Origin: Chryseobacterium sp. GVT01B
GTDB lineage: Bacteria > Bacteroidota > Bacteroidia > Flavobacteriales > Weeksellaceae
Length of the DNA: 64,000 nucleotides
Assembly: GCF_019970045.1 (NCBI RefSeq)
Contig: NZ_JAHXYI010000002.1
Span: 124,001-188,000 of the forward strand
Direction of reading: 5' to 3'
Positions within the stretch are counted from its first letter, which is position 1, and each line of letters begins with the position of its first letter. The notes under the pieces are model-generated. The model ran no database searches, was not told the DNA's origin, and saw only the letters and a list, made by a program, of their open reading frames with translations. This document shows, piece by piece, positions 34,976 to 44,601 of the stretch. Both the position numbers and the translations under genes were made by a program.

Positions 34976-37900
34976 TTATTCTGCTAAATTGATATCTTCT
35001 TTTTTGATAGGTTTAATTTTTTCCTGCAGTGTTTCAAAAATCACATACAGAACCGGAATTACAAATAATCCCAAAACAGTTCCTATCAATAGTCCGATGG
35101 CCGCACCTGTAGCGATAGATCTGTTACCTACTGCTCCGATTCCGCTTGCCAGAACCAGCGGCAATAAACCGAAGATAAAGGCGAATGATGTCATTAGAAT
35201 AGGTCTCACCCTTGCTTTCGCTGCATTGATGGCTGACATTACAATGGTTTCTCCATGATGTCTCCTCTGAACAGCAAATTCGACAATAAGGATCGCATTT
35301 TTCGCCAGTAATCCCACGAGCATGATCAGGGCAATCTGGAAGTAAATATTATTTTCCAGTCCCATGATCTTCTGTCCGAAATAAGCTCCCATTACCCCAA
35401 GAGGAAGAGAAATAATAACGATCAGCGGAAGGATATAACTTTCATACTGTGCAGAAAGGATAAAGTAAACGAAGATCAAACTTAACCCGAAAATCAGAAG
35501 GGTCTGAGATCCTGAATTTAATTCTTCTCTGGTCAACCCTGTAAATTCTACGGCATAGTTTTGATTCAGTGTTTCATCAGCTACCTGCTGTACCGCTGCA
35601 ATTGCGTCCCCGGAACTGTATCCGTCAGAGTTTGCTCCTGTTACTTTTACTGAAGTAAAGAGGTTATAACGGCTTACAGATTGTGGTCCGTATGCTTTTG
35701 TCAACGTTACAAACTGAGAGATCGGAGACATGATACCTGATCCTGTTCTTACGTAGAGCTGATTCAGATTTTCAATATTTTTTCTGTTTTCAGGAAGAGC
35801 CTGAACCATTACCCTGAACTGTTTTCCATACTTGGTAAAGTCTGCAGTATAAATACCTCCGATATACCCCTGCATGGTAGCCAGAATGTCATTGACAGAA
35901 ACTCCAAGCTGCTTGCTCAGCGGAACATTAATTTCCATCTGATATTGAGGATATTTAGTATTGAATGAAGTCTGTGCAAACTGAATTTCCGGTCTCTGCA
36001 TAAGCTTACCGATGAATTCATTGGTTTTCGCATCAAGATCAGCATATTCTCCACCTGATTTATCCAGCAATACCATTTCAAAACCTGCACTGTTACCAAA
36101 ACCTGGTACACTTGGCGGCTGGAAGAATACTACTTTAGCATCAGGAACAGCTCCTACAATTCCAAATAATTTTTTGGTAATATCTTCAGAAGTCTGTCCG
36201 TCTTTTTTTCTTTCTTCAAATGGTTTCAGTTTAACAAAGGCAAGACCGTTGTTACTTCCGTTTCCGGATAAAAATCCTCTCCCGGTAGAAATCGTTACGT
36301 TCTGTACACCCGGAACTTTCAGTGCCTTAGCCTGAAGCGTTTTCAAAGCGTTGTAAGTTCTTTCCATAGAAGCTCCCGGAGGAAGCTGAACATCTGTAAA
36401 GATAATCCCTCTGTCTTCTGTAGGTACAAATCCTTTCTTCATACTGCTGCTTGCCCAGAATAAAATTCCTCCGGTAACAGCAAAAATAATAAGGGTTACC
36501 CATTTATGTCTTAACAGGAATACAAATCCTCTTCCATAACGTTCAGTAGTTGTTTTAAAAGCAATATTAAACTTATAGAAAAACTTCTGTAACAGATTTA
36601 AGTTTTTATACTCTTTATGGTGCTCTGCGTGAGGTTTTAAGAATAATGAACATAAAACCGGACTCAGCGTTAATGCATTAATAGCAGAAATGATGATGGC
36701 TATAATCAGCGTGATACCAAACTGCTGGTAGAATACCCCTGTAGGTCCTGTAATAAAGGTCACCGGGATAAATACTGCTGCCATTACCAACGTAATAGAG
36801 ATAATAGCCCCTGTAATCTCATCCATCGCTTCTACCGTTGCTTTTTTAGCATCTGAAATACCATGCTCCATCTTGGCATGAACGGCCTCGACGACGACAA
36901 TGGCGTCATCCACCACAATACCAATCGCAAGTACCAATGCAAATAAGGTCAAGAGGTTTAATGAATATCCGAAGAGATTCAGGAAGAAGAAAGCCCCCAC
37001 GATAGATACCGGAACCGCAATGGCCGGGATCAGCGTAGATCTGAAGTCCTGAAGGAAAATATATACTACAATAAATACCAGGATGAAGGCTTCGATCAGG
37101 GTATGTACTACCTTTTCAATAGAAGCTTCAAGGAATTCGTTGGTATCAAAGTTGAAAGTATACTTTACACCTTTTGGAAAAGTTCCCTCAGCTGATTTCA
37201 GATAAGCTTTGATATTTTTAATAATCTCCTGTGCGTTAGATCCCGGAGTCTGGAAGATCCCCATACTGATGGAAGGATTGTTTCCGTTCTCCCCGATTCC
37301 TGTATAAGACTGTCCTGCCAGTTCTACCTTAGCAACGTCTTTCAGCATCAGGTTTTGTCCGTTTGCAAGAGATTTGATGATAATATTATCGTACTGTTCT
37401 TTATCGTTGAATTTACCTACATATTTGATGATATATTCAAAAGAACTTCCGCTGTTTTGTCCTATAGAACCTGCTGCTGCTTCTCTACTCTGCTCGTTGA
37501 TCGCATTGGTAACATCAGTAGGAGTTACGCTGTAGGCAGCCATTTTTGCAGGATCCAGCCAGATTCTCATCGAGTAGTTTTTACCCCCGAAAACGTTGGC
37601 ATCCCCTACACCATTTACCCTTTTCAGGTTTGGAATAATGTTGATGTTCAAAAAGTTCTGAAGGTATACATCATCCAGATCTTTATTTTCAGAATAGAAA
37701 GACATATACATAAGGGCACTGGTCTGCTGTTTCTGGGTTACAACCCCCGAACGCGTTACTTCAGACGGCAAAAGAGGTGTTGCTCTGGCCACACGGTTCT
37801 GTACGTTTACCGCTGCAATATCCGGATCTATTCCTTGTTTGAAGAAAACCTGGATCTGGGCAGAACCGTCATTTCCGGCACTGGAAGTGATATAATCCAT

Positions 37901-38122
37901 ACCTTCCACCCCGTTGATCTGTTCTTCCAAAGGTACTACCACACTTTTCATCACCGTTTCAGCATTGGCTCCCGTATAGTTTGCAGAAACACTCACTGTA
38001 GGTGGTGCAATATCCGGATACTGTGTAACCGGTAACGAGATCAGTCCCAGCACACCGAGAATCACAATCAGGATTGAGATTACGGTAGATAAAACCGGCC
38101 TGTTAATAAAGTTTTTTATCAT
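34976..38122 (-). CDS. RND (HAE1/AcrB-type) multidrug efflux permease
   Basis: A 1048-residue AcrB-like inner membrane proton antiporter with twelve membrane segments and two large periplasmic loops. Visible signatures are FINRPVLSTVISILIVILG at the N-terminus and GIVVDDAIVVVEAVHAKMEHG near residue 405, with the paired aspartates that carry protons. Its ATG overlaps the stop of the fusion-protein gene by one base (TAATG), which fixes the start. It pumps hydrophobic and amphipathic compounds; the spectrum cannot be read from sequence. Confidence 0.96.
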   Translation of the reverse strand: MIKNFINRPVLSTVISILIVILGVLGLISLPVTQYPDIAPPTVSVSANYTGANAETVMKSVVVPLEEQINGVEGMDYITSSAGNDGSAQIQVFFKQGIDPDIAAVNVQNRVARATPLLPSEVTRSGVVTQKQQTSALMYMSFYSENKDLDDVYLQNFLNINIIPNLKRVNGVGDANVFGGKNYSMRIWLDPAKMAAYSVTPTDVTNAINEQSREAAAGSIGQNSGSSFEYIIKYVGKFNDKEQYDNIIIKSLANGQNLMLKDVAKVELAGQSYTGIGENGNNPSISMGIFQTPGSNAQEIIKNIKAYLKSAEGTFPKGVKYTFNFDTNEFLEASIEKVVHTLIEAFILVFIVVYIFLQDFRSTLIPAIAVPVSIVGAFFFLNLFGYSLNLLTLFALVLAIGIVVDDAIVVVEAVHAKMEHGISDAKKATVEAMDEITGAIISITLVMAAVFIPVTFITGPTGVFYQQFGITLIIAIIISAINALTLSPVLCSLFLKPHAEHHKEYKNLNLLQKFFYKFNIAFKTTTERYGRGFVFLLRHKWVTLIIFAVTGGILFWASSSMKKGFVPTEDRGIIFTDVQLPPGASMERTYNALKTLQAKALKVPGVQNVTISTGRGFLSGNGSNNGLAFVKLKPFEERKKDGQTSEDITKKLFGIVGAVPDAKVVFFQPPSVPGFGNSAGFEMVLLDKSGGEYADLDAKTNEFIGKLMQRPEIQFAQTSFNTKYPQYQMEINVPLSKQLGVSVNDILATMQGYIGGIYTADFTKYGKQFRVMVQALPENRKNIENLNQLYVRTGSGIMSPISQFVTLTKAYGPQSVSRYNLFTSVKVTGANSDGYSSGDAIAAVQQVADETLNQNYAVEFTGLTREELNSGSQTLLIFGLSLIFVYFILSAQYESYILPLIVIISLPLGVMGAYFGQKIMGLENNIYFQIALIMLVGLLAKNAILIVEFAVQRRHHGETIVMSAINAAKARVRPILMTSFAFIFGLLPLVLASGIGAVGNRSIATGAAIGLLIGTVLGLFVIPVLYVIFETLQEKIKPIKKEDINLAE

Positions 38123-39309
38123 TAGAATTTCGGTTTTATTGATTGAACAAGACTATCCATTTTGATTGGCTTCGGTTTTACTGCTGTTCCAGGTTTCAGA
38201 CCTCCGATACCAGCTGCAATAACTGTTTCACCTTTGTTAACTCCAGATTTGATAAGCGCTAAATTGTCGATTCTGTCAATAACATTTACAACAACATTTC
38301 TCGCAGTATCTCCTTTTTCTATTTTGTAAACGTAAACAATACCCTGTTGCTCGTAAGTAGCACTTTCAGGCACTACAAGAACATTATCATATCGCTGAGG
38401 GAATCTGATCGTTCCACTGTTACCATTGCTTAATAATTTCTGAGCATTCGAGAAAGCAACTCTGAACTGAATAGTCCCTGTTGTAGGATCAATTTGTCCG
38501 GTAATGGCTTCAATTTTTCCTTTTTCAGGATAAAGACTTCCATTAGCAAGTTGAAGCTCAACCATCGGTAAGTTTTTAATTTTCTCAGGCATAGAAGCTC
38601 CCGGAGACTTTTCAAGGAAATCAAAATACTCTTTTTCATTCATTGCAAAGTAGGCATAGATCTCAGACGTATCAGAAATCGTTGTCAGAGGAGTCTGATC
38701 AGACGGTCCTACCAAACTTCCTACTTTTAAAGGCAGTCTTCCGATCACCCCTGAAATAGGCGCACGAATGATAGAATATTCGATATTGGCTTCTACTCCC
38801 TTATAATTGGCTTGTGCCTGTCTTTTAGAAGCGTTGGCCTGTTGTAACTGTGCCTGTGCCTGCGCCAGCTGAGCCTGTGCAGTCTGCAGCTGTACGTTAC
38901 TGATGATGTTTTTCTGAACCAAAGGTTTTAGTTTATTTACTTCAACCTGAGCTGCATTTACAGAAGCCTGAGCTGCAGCAATACTGGATTCAGCAGCACC
39001 GATTCCTGCTTTGGAAGCGGCTGCATTTTCGTTCAGGATATTGGTTTCCAGACGGAACAAAGGCTGTCCTTTTGTAACATATTGTCCTTCATCTACCAAT
39101 ACCTGGGTAATATATCCCTGTATTTTTGCACGTACATCATTGTTTACCCTACCCTGGATAGTAGCCGGAAACGTCTGATAACCCACTATATTTTTTGACT
39201 CCACGGAAACAACAGGGTACGGCTTGGCACCATCCTGTTTCGGAGCTTCTTTTTTGCAGGCAGTCAGTGAAAGCGCTGCAATGGAAAGTATAACTAGCTT
39301 ATTATTCAT
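38122..39309 (-). CDS. RND efflux periplasmic adaptor (AcrA type)
   Basis: A 395-residue membrane fusion lipoprotein (lipobox LTACKK, Cys18). Lipoyl-like halves surround an alanine/glutamine-rich helical hairpin (SIAAAQASVNAAQVEVNKL; TAQAQLAQAQAQLQQANA), and the beta-barrel domain contains VVPESATYEQQGIVYVYK. It bridges the RND pump and the outer membrane channel. Order regulator-adaptor-pump-channel is complete. Confidence 0.95.
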   Translation of the reverse strand: MNNKLVILSIAALSLTACKKEAPKQDGAKPYPVVSVESKNIVGYQTFPATIQGRVNNDVRAKIQGYITQVLVDEGQYVTKGQPLFRLETNILNENAAASKAGIGAAESSIAAAQASVNAAQVEVNKLKPLVQKNIISNVQLQTAQAQLAQAQAQLQQANASKRQAQANYKGVEANIEYSIIRAPISGVIGRLPLKVGSLVGPSDQTPLTTISDTSEIYAYFAMNEKEYFDFLEKSPGASMPEKIKNLPMVELQLANGSLYPEKGKIEAITGQIDPTTGTIQFRVAFSNAQKLLSNGNSGTIRFPQRYDNVLVVPESATYEQQGIVYVYKIEKGDTARNVVVNVIDRIDNLALIKSGVNKGETVIAAGIGGLKPGTAVKPKPIKMDSLVQSIKPKF

Positions 39310-39310
39310 T

Positions 39311-39766
39311 TTATAGTTTATTAAGAGATTCCTGTATATTTTCTATGTTTTTGTTTAAGAGTGCTTTGTAAACTTCTATTCTTTCATTGTATCCATCGTC
39401 TTTACTTGTTTTAAAATTGTTTAAATCATCTAATAGCTTCAGTTCGTCCTGCATTTTCTGGACAATTTTCTCGAATCGTATTTTTTTGTATTCATCATTG
39501 ATGAAAAAATACCGTTTCCTCTCGTCCATTTTGTTATGATCAACAATAAGCTGAGCATTTAACAATAATGAAATACTGGTAGAAACGGAGCTTTTGCTCG
39601 CGGAGAGCACTTCCACAAATTCGTCAAAAGTAATTCCTACTTTCTCATAGTCAAAAAGAAGGTAGGAATAGATTTTTGATGCTAAAGGAGGTAAGCTGAA
39701 CACGGTGCCATAAAATCTTACGGCATCCTGAAAAATTTTCTCATCAATTTCTATACTCTGGTGCAT
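39311..39766 (-). CDS. GbsR/MarR-like transcriptional regulator of efflux operon
   Basis: A 151-residue winged-helix regulator. The start is the ATG at 39766; a TTG 18 bases upstream is next to the promoter -7 box, making it unlikely. The DNA-binding region is TFDEFVEVLSASKSSVSTSI, followed by a KMDERKRYFF wing and a helical dimerisation tail. It resembles the GbsR/MarR group that controls RND pumps in Flavobacteria. The stop lies one base before the adaptor gene, so it is the first gene of the pump operon and probably autoregulates it. Confidence 0.9.
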   Translation of the reverse strand: MHQSIEIDEKIFQDAVRFYGTVFSLPPLASKIYSYLLFDYEKVGITFDEFVEVLSASKSSVSTSISLLLNAQLIVDHNKMDERKRYFFINDEYKKIRFEKIVQKMQDELKLLDDLNNFKTSKDDGYNERIEVYKALLNKNIENIQESLNKL

Positions 39767-39781
39767 ATATAAAAATTTGAA

Positions 39782-39809
39782 CAAAAGTAGAAATTAGTTC
39801 AGAACCAAA
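39782..39809 (-). promoter_or_regulatory. Promoter and operator of the RND efflux operon
   Basis: Minus-strand TTTG (39806-39809), 16 bases, TACTTTTG (39782-39789): a perfect -7 box with slightly short spacing. A near-perfect inverted repeat TTAGTTC-A-GAACCAA (39794-39808) lies between the two boxes and would place a bound repressor on the promoter. Confidence 0.55.
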
Positions 39810-39881
39810 CGAACAAACCTGATAGAGTTTATAAATACAGGCCGTTTTAAAAATTCAATGAAAGATGATTTAACTTTTTGC

Positions 39882-40394
39882 TTAAATTATAATCTTCTCA
39901 AAAGCCTTTCTCATGCCGTCTCTCAAAAGAACCTCTCCACAATAGGAATATCCTCTGCCTTCAAGGATTTTTAACATGGCAATATTATCATGGTTGGTAT
40001 CTACTTTAATACTCTGAATGTCATGGGATTTAGTAAAGTCTTCGATATGATCAAAAAATTTCTTCACCATTCCCTGTCCTGCAAATTTTTCATCTACAGC
40101 CACTCTGTGAACCACTACAAATTCACCGTCGCTCAGCCACGCTCCTTCAATGGTACTGTAAGCAGGTTCATCATTCAGAATCAAAGCTCCATACACTGCA
40201 ATTTCTCCATCTACTGTTAAAACATGTCCGAAACCTTTGGCAATATCACTTTCCACCGTTCCCAGATTAGGATATCCGTTCTGCCATTGGGTACTTCCGT
40301 CTTGTCTTCTTCTTTCAATAGATTGCTGGATAATTTCCCAAATCCTGTTTCTGTCTTCAATTTCCGCTTGTCTTAGTTTAATCTCTGGATTCAT
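39882..40394 (-). CDS. GNAT family N-acetyltransferase
   Basis: A 170-residue GNAT protein. The coenzyme A-binding motif is HRVAVDEKFAGQGMVKKFFD, followed by SIKVDTNHDNIAMLKILEGRGYSYCGEV (shown in parts: VDTNHDN and ILEGRGY), which is typical of the family. Soluble and alone on its transcript. Substrate unknown. Confidence 0.9.
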   Translation of the reverse strand: MNPEIKLRQAEIEDRNRIWEIIQQSIERRRQDGSTQWQNGYPNLGTVESDIAKGFGHVLTVDGEIAVYGALILNDEPAYSTIEGAWLSDGEFVVVHRVAVDEKFAGQGMVKKFFDHIEDFTKSHDIQSIKVDTNHDNIAMLKILEGRGYSYCGEVLLRDGMRKAFEKIII

Positions 40395-40511
40395 GTTGTT
40401 TGGTAGATTTAAAAAATTAAAAGATAGAATGATTTAAGAATTGAAAATCAGAATAGCTGCTCGTTCAACCTCTGAAATATTCATCTTTTTAATGGTTTGT
40501 AATTAATTAAA

Positions 40512-40545
40512 AAACCGAAAATTAATCTTAATTAATTTTCGGTTT
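40512..40545 (-). terminator. Intrinsic terminator after DUF2007 gene
   Basis: A perfect 15-bp stem (40512-40526 with 40531-40545) closed by a 4-base loop, with an A-rich left side that gives a T-rich tract on the minus strand. It lies 30 bases after the DUF2007 gene stop. Confidence 0.85.
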
Positions 40546-40576
40546 GAAGTAGTAAAATTTAAAATTATGAAATTGT

Positions 40577-40807
40577 TTATTGATTTTCACTTTGTTGAAG
40601 GTAAGCATCAATAATTTCAAATGCTTTTTTTTCTTCTTCCAGATCTACCATTACTTTCAGCGAAGTTGCTGTTGGAGTTGTGGTAAACGTAAGATAGTTA
40701 TTTTCAACGGTATTTGCAATTTGCGCGTCATCCAATTTAGACTTAACCAACTGAATTTCTGAAGGGTTATCACTTACATAAACTGATACTCTCGTACTTC
40801 TTTCCAT
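40577..40807 (-). CDS. DUF2007 family small protein
   Basis: A 76-residue soluble protein of the DUF2007 (putative signal-transducing, ferredoxin-like fold) family. It shows the family start RVSVYVSDNPSEIQLVKSKL, where such proteins have a beta strand followed by a helix choosing residue stretches of a partner, and ends with VDLEEEKKAFEIIDAYL. Function unknown. Followed by a strong terminator; it starts 61 bases after the lysine aminotransferase stop. Confidence 0.85.
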   Translation of the reverse strand: MERSTRVSVYVSDNPSEIQLVKSKLDDAQIANTVENNYLTFTTTPTATSLKVMVDLEEEKKAFEIIDAYLQQSENQ

Positions 40808-40868
40808 ATTCTAATTGTTTGAGTATCTAAATATACGATGTTTTTTTTAAAATTACAAATCCCGGGTT

Positions 40869-42194
40869 TTAAATTTTATTAATATTGTTTTCAATTTTAT
40901 TTAATGCAAGCTGGATTTCTTCTTTAGTAACATTCAAATGAGGTCTGAAACGAAGAGACTGATCTCCACATGGAAGAATGATTAATCCATCCTTGAAAAG
41001 CTCGTTCATCAGATGATTTCTCTGTTCCGCAGATGGCAGATCAACGGCACACATCAGGCCTCTTCCTCTTGCATTTGAAATTTTTTCAGGATATTTTTCA
41101 GCAAGCGCTTTTAAGCTTTCCAACAAGAAATCTCCCACTACTCTTGCATTCTCCACAAGGTTTTCTTTTTCGATCACTTCCATCACCAGCTGGAAGCGAA
41201 GCATATCAATAAAGTTTCCTCCAAATGTAGAATTGATTCTTGAGCTTTCTCTGAAAACATTGTTCGGAACTTCATCAAATTTTTCTTTATTGGCTAAAAC
41301 ACCACAAACCTGTGCTTTTTTACCAAAAGAAATAATATCCGGTTTTGCTGTAAAATGCTGGAATGCCCACATTTTTCCTGTAATGGCAATCCCTGTCTGA
41401 ACTTCATCAAAAATAAGTAAGATTTCGTTGTCATCACAGATTCTTCTTAATCCCAAAAGGAATTCGTCTCTGAAATGATTGTCACCTCCTTCTGCCTGAA
41501 TAGGTTCTATGATGATACAAGCCACTTTATCAGGGTGCATCAAAATAGCTTCTTCAATCTGAAGTAAAGCAAGGTTTTCATTTTTGATGGTTTCTTCAAG
41601 GTTTTCTTCTGTAATCGGGAACTTTAATTTCGGATTTAAAATTCTCGGCCAGTTGAACATTGGGAAATATTGGTACTTTCTTGGGTCAGAAGTATTGGTT
41701 AAGCTCAAAGTATAACCGCTTCTTCCATGAAAAGCCTGTTTGAAGTGAATGCAGATTCCAGCTTCAGTGTCTAATCCTTTTGCAAAGTTTTTTCGCGTTT
41801 TCCAGTCGAAGCATGCTTTCATAGCATTTTCAACGCCCAGAGATCCACCTTCGATAAAGAAAGCATATTGTAATTCTTCGGGGATAACCACTCTTTCGAA
41901 TACTTCAAGAAAATGAGCATATTCTTCTGAGTAAACGTCAGCCAGAGTAGGTTTATTTACAGCCATTCTTCCCAGCCATTCTGATCTTTCTAAAAGATAA
42001 GGATGATTGTATCCGATAGATGCTGATGCAAACATAGAGAACATATCCAGGTACTCCTTGTCTGTAAGTTTATCATAAAGCCATGATCCGTGTGATTTTT
42101 CAATATCCATCACAAAATCGAAACCGTCTGCCAACACATGTCTTCCTACTGTTTCTTTTACTTTATTTGCTTTTATATCTAATGTCTGTTCCAT
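40869..42194 (-). CDS. lat: L-lysine 6-aminotransferase
   Basis: A 441-residue PLP-dependent class III aminotransferase. The length and sequence fit L-lysine epsilon-aminotransferase, which moves the epsilon-amino group of lysine to 2-oxoglutarate and gives 2-aminoadipate-6-semialdehyde. Visible are IEGGSLGVENAMKACFDWK, the LLIFDEVQTGI motif with the cofactor-contacting Asp, and the PLP lysine in DIISFGKKAQ (about residue 290). The gene is followed upstream by an aldehyde dehydrogenase that would oxidise the product, which supports the assignment. Confidence 0.93.
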   Translation of the reverse strand: MEQTLDIKANKVKETVGRHVLADGFDFVMDIEKSHGSWLYDKLTDKEYLDMFSMFASASIGYNHPYLLERSEWLGRMAVNKPTLADVYSEEYAHFLEVFERVVIPEELQYAFFIEGGSLGVENAMKACFDWKTRKNFAKGLDTEAGICIHFKQAFHGRSGYTLSLTNTSDPRKYQYFPMFNWPRILNPKLKFPITEENLEETIKNENLALLQIEEAILMHPDKVACIIIEPIQAEGGDNHFRDEFLLGLRRICDDNEILLIFDEVQTGIAITGKMWAFQHFTAKPDIISFGKKAQVCGVLANKEKFDEVPNNVFRESSRINSTFGGNFIDMLRFQLVMEVIEKENLVENARVVGDFLLESLKALAEKYPEKISNARGRGLMCAVDLPSAEQRNHLMNELFKDGLIILPCGDQSLRFRPHLNVTKEEIQLALNKIENNINKI

Positions 42195-42306
42195 AATAAA
42201 TTGTTGTGTGATTTAATAAATGAATGATTAAATGATCCAAAGAATGAAGCATTTAATCATTCAGGTTATTAAGTTTTATGTTTTTTGAGTGCTTTAAGTA
42301 AAGCTT

Positions 42307-43857
42307 TTATAAATCAAATTTAATTCCTTGTGCCAAAGGAAGTTGTGCGGTGTAATTTATAGTATTGGTTTGTCTTCTCATATAGTATTTCCAAGCGTCT
42401 GATCCAGACTCTCTTCCTCCTCCGGTTTCTTTTTCACCACCGAAAGCTCCACCAATTTCAGCACCGGAAGTTCCGATATTTACGTTGGCAATACCACAAT
42501 CTGAACCTGCGTGAGAAAGGAATAATTCTGCTTCTCTTAAGTTCTGGGTCATGATCGCAGAAGATAGTCCTTGAGGAACATCATTCTGAATTGCTATAGC
42601 TTCTTCCAGTGTTTTGTATTTGATCAGATATAAGATAGGTGCAAAAGTTTCATGCTGAACAATCTCATAAGAGTTTTTCACTTCTGCAACACAAGGTTTC
42701 ACATAGCATCCGGATTCATATTCTTTTCCGGTTAAAACTCCGCCTTCAACAACGAATTTTCCACCTTCTTTTTTACATTTCTTGATGGCTTCTTCGTATT
42801 GGTTTACTGCATCAGTATCAATCAAAGGACCTACGTGATTATTTTCATCCAATGGATTTCCGATTTTCAGCTGCCCGTAAGCTTTTGTTAATCTTGTTTT
42901 CACTTCATTGTATACACTTTCGTGGATAATCAGTCTTCTTGTTGAAGTACATCTCTGGCCTGCAGTTCCTACAGCTCCGAAAACGGCTCCAATGATAGAC
43001 ATATCAATATCAGCTTCTTTTGTAATGATAATAGCGTTGTTTCCACCCAATTCAAGGATAGATTTCCCGAATCTTTCTGCTACTTTAGAGGAAACCATTC
43101 TTCCCACTCTTGTAGATCCTGTGAAAGAAACAAGGGCTACTCTTTTATCATCTACTAATTTCTGTCCGATTTCGTGGTCTGATACCAATACACTTGAAAC
43201 TCCTTCAGGAAGATTGTTTTCCTTAATTACTTCCATCATGATATTCTGGCATGCAATGGCACAAAGCGGTGTTTTTTCTGATGGCTTCCAGATGGTAACG
43301 TTACCACAGATCCAAGCCAATGCCGTATTCCAGGACCAAACGGCTACCGGGAAGTTAAATGCAGTAATGATTCCTACTACTCCCAGCGGATGGTATTGCT
43401 CATACATTCTGTGTCCAGGTCTTTCAGAGTGCATGGTGTACCCCTGAAGCTGTCTTGAAAGTCCTACAGCAAAGTCGCAGATGTCTATCATTTCCTGAAC
43501 TTCTCCAAGTCCTTCCTGTAATGATTTACCCATTTCGTAAGAAACAAGTTTACCAAGATCATCTTTATATTCTCTTAATTTTAAGCCCAGCTGTCTTACG
43601 ATCTCTCCTCTTTTGGGAGCCGGGATCAGTCTGAATTCCTGAAACGCCTTTTGAGCTGTTTCAATTACTTTGTCATAATCACTTTCTCCGGAAGTTTTTA
43701 CTTTAGCGATCAACTTTCCGTCCACAGGAGAAATGCTTTCTATCACCTTTCCTGAAGCGAAATATTTGCCGCCTGTTGAGGTACCTTTGTTCTCTTCTTT
43801 AATACCTAAATTTTTAAGCGTTTTTTCGATTCCGAAATCCTTTACTTTTTTTGACAT
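42307..43857 (-). CDS. ALDH7-type aldehyde dehydrogenase (aminoadipate semialdehyde)
   Basis: A 516-residue NAD-dependent aldehyde dehydrogenase close to the ALDH7/antiquitin group. The catalytic cysteine is in GQRCTSTRR (about residue 300) and the general base in ILELGGNNA (about 270). [23 protein letters not shown] and SFTGSTRVG are the cofactor region. It is 112 bases upstream of the lysine 6-aminotransferase gene and in the same orientation, so it probably oxidises 2-aminoadipate-6-semialdehyde to 2-aminoadipate in lysine breakdown. Confidence 0.92.
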   Translation of the reverse strand: MSKKVKDFGIEKTLKNLGIKEENKGTSTGGKYFASGKVIESISPVDGKLIAKVKTSGESDYDKVIETAQKAFQEFRLIPAPKRGEIVRQLGLKLREYKDDLGKLVSYEMGKSLQEGLGEVQEMIDICDFAVGLSRQLQGYTMHSERPGHRMYEQYHPLGVVGIITAFNFPVAVWSWNTALAWICGNVTIWKPSEKTPLCAIACQNIMMEVIKENNLPEGVSSVLVSDHEIGQKLVDDKRVALVSFTGSTRVGRMVSSKVAERFGKSILELGGNNAIIITKEADIDMSIIGAVFGAVGTAGQRCTSTRRLIIHESVYNEVKTRLTKAYGQLKIGNPLDENNHVGPLIDTDAVNQYEEAIKKCKKEGGKFVVEGGVLTGKEYESGCYVKPCVAEVKNSYEIVQHETFAPILYLIKYKTLEEAIAIQNDVPQGLSSAIMTQNLREAELFLSHAGSDCGIANVNIGTSGAEIGGAFGGEKETGGGRESGSDAWKYYMRRQTNTINYTAQLPLAQGIKFDL

Positions 43858-43935
43858 AAAATCTTACTTTTCGTTCTCTCTAAAGATAAAAATATTATGT
43901 GAACCTCAAAACTTTAATTTTTAATGTGTTTTTTA

Positions 43936-43966
43936 TTTGGACTAATTATAAACATGCTTATCTTTG
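43936..43966 (+). promoter_or_regulatory. Consensus promoter of small membrane protein gene
   Basis: TTTG (43936-43939), 19 bases, TATCTTTG (43959-43966): full match to the Bacteroidota promoter. Transcription should begin near 43973, about 20 bases before the ATG at 43993. Confidence 0.8.
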
Positions 43967-43992
43967 CAGGGTAATCATTTTGATAATCACCA

Positions 43993-44142
43993 ATGGAAAA
44001 TTCACAAGAAAATAACTCAAAGCTTAAGAAGTGGTTCAAGCGTGTGGGATGGGCAGGACTTGCTTTCTTTACCATTAAAGGCTTGATTTGGCTCGTCATA
44101 TTCTACGTTGGAGCAGATAGTCTCCAAAGTTGTATAAAATAA
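43993..44142 (+). CDS. Small single-pass membrane protein
   Basis: A 49-residue protein: a charged N-terminus (MENSQENNSKLKKWFKRVGW) and one hydrophobic span (AGLAFFTIKGLIWLVIFYVG). A perfect promoter precedes it and a strong terminator follows immediately after the stop, so it is almost certainly expressed as a one-gene unit. It resembles the short tryptophan-containing protein at 4899-5027 in layout. Function unknown. Confidence 0.75.
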   Translation: MENSQENNSKLKKWFKRVGWAGLAFFTIKGLIWLVIFYVGADSLQSCIK

Positions 44143-44143
44143 A

Positions 44144-44175
44144 AAAGCAGAGAAATTTTCTCTGCTTTCTTTTTT
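44144..44175 (+). terminator. Intrinsic terminator after small membrane gene
   Basis: A 12-bp stem (44144-44155 with 44157-44168; AAAGCAGAGAAA and its complement) followed by a TCTTTTTT tract, 2 bases after the stop codon. Confidence 0.88.
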
Positions 44176-44333
44176 GGTATAAGGTTAATTGAATTGTTAT
44201 TTATTTATTGAAAAGCTAAAAAAAGAATCCTTTTTTATATTTTCTGTAATTTCAAAAAGAGAAGAAGTACCGTCTTTTAACAGCTATATTCCCTGAAAAT
44301 AGCATGTATACTCCACAATTCATCTTTTTCAAA

Positions 44334-44522
44334 CTACTCTTTCTTCTTCCTCCCTGCATTAACCAGGCTCTGATGCAACAGGTATTCTATCTGTCCGTTC
44401 ACACTTCTGAAGTCATCATTGGCCCACTTTTCGAGGAGTTTATAAGTAGACTCATCTATCCTTATCACAAAAGATTTTTTGCTTTTGCTTTCTGAAGAGT
44501 TCTGAGCTTTTTCTGATTTCAT
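44334..44522 (-). CDS. Ribbon-helix-helix (Arc-like) protein
   Basis: A 62-residue protein: a basic, Ser/Lys-rich N-terminus followed by an Arc-type fold (SFVIRIDESTYKLLEKWA then SVNGQIEYLLHQSLVNAGRK). The strand KSFVIRID would bind DNA in a dimer. It lies 79 bases downstream of the SPFH gene on the same strand. I recall this pairing in other Flavobacteria, but its role is unknown. Confidence 0.78.
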   Translation of the reverse strand: MKSEKAQNSSESKSKKSFVIRIDESTYKLLEKWANDDFRSVNGQIEYLLHQSLVNAGRKKKE

Positions 44523-44601
44523 TTTCTAAATTCTCTAACATTATTCTGACTATTGTAGTGTAAAATATCTGCACTACGATCTACTTGTTAATTTTTCACT
44601 T

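Noticed and set aside
37355..38035. 226-residue plus-strand reading frame
   Set aside because: It is antisense to the RND permease gene, has no recognisable domain, and the permease has clear catalytic and membrane motifs.
42908..43447. 179-residue plus-strand reading frame
   Set aside because: Antisense to the aldehyde dehydrogenase, whose catalytic residues are intact.
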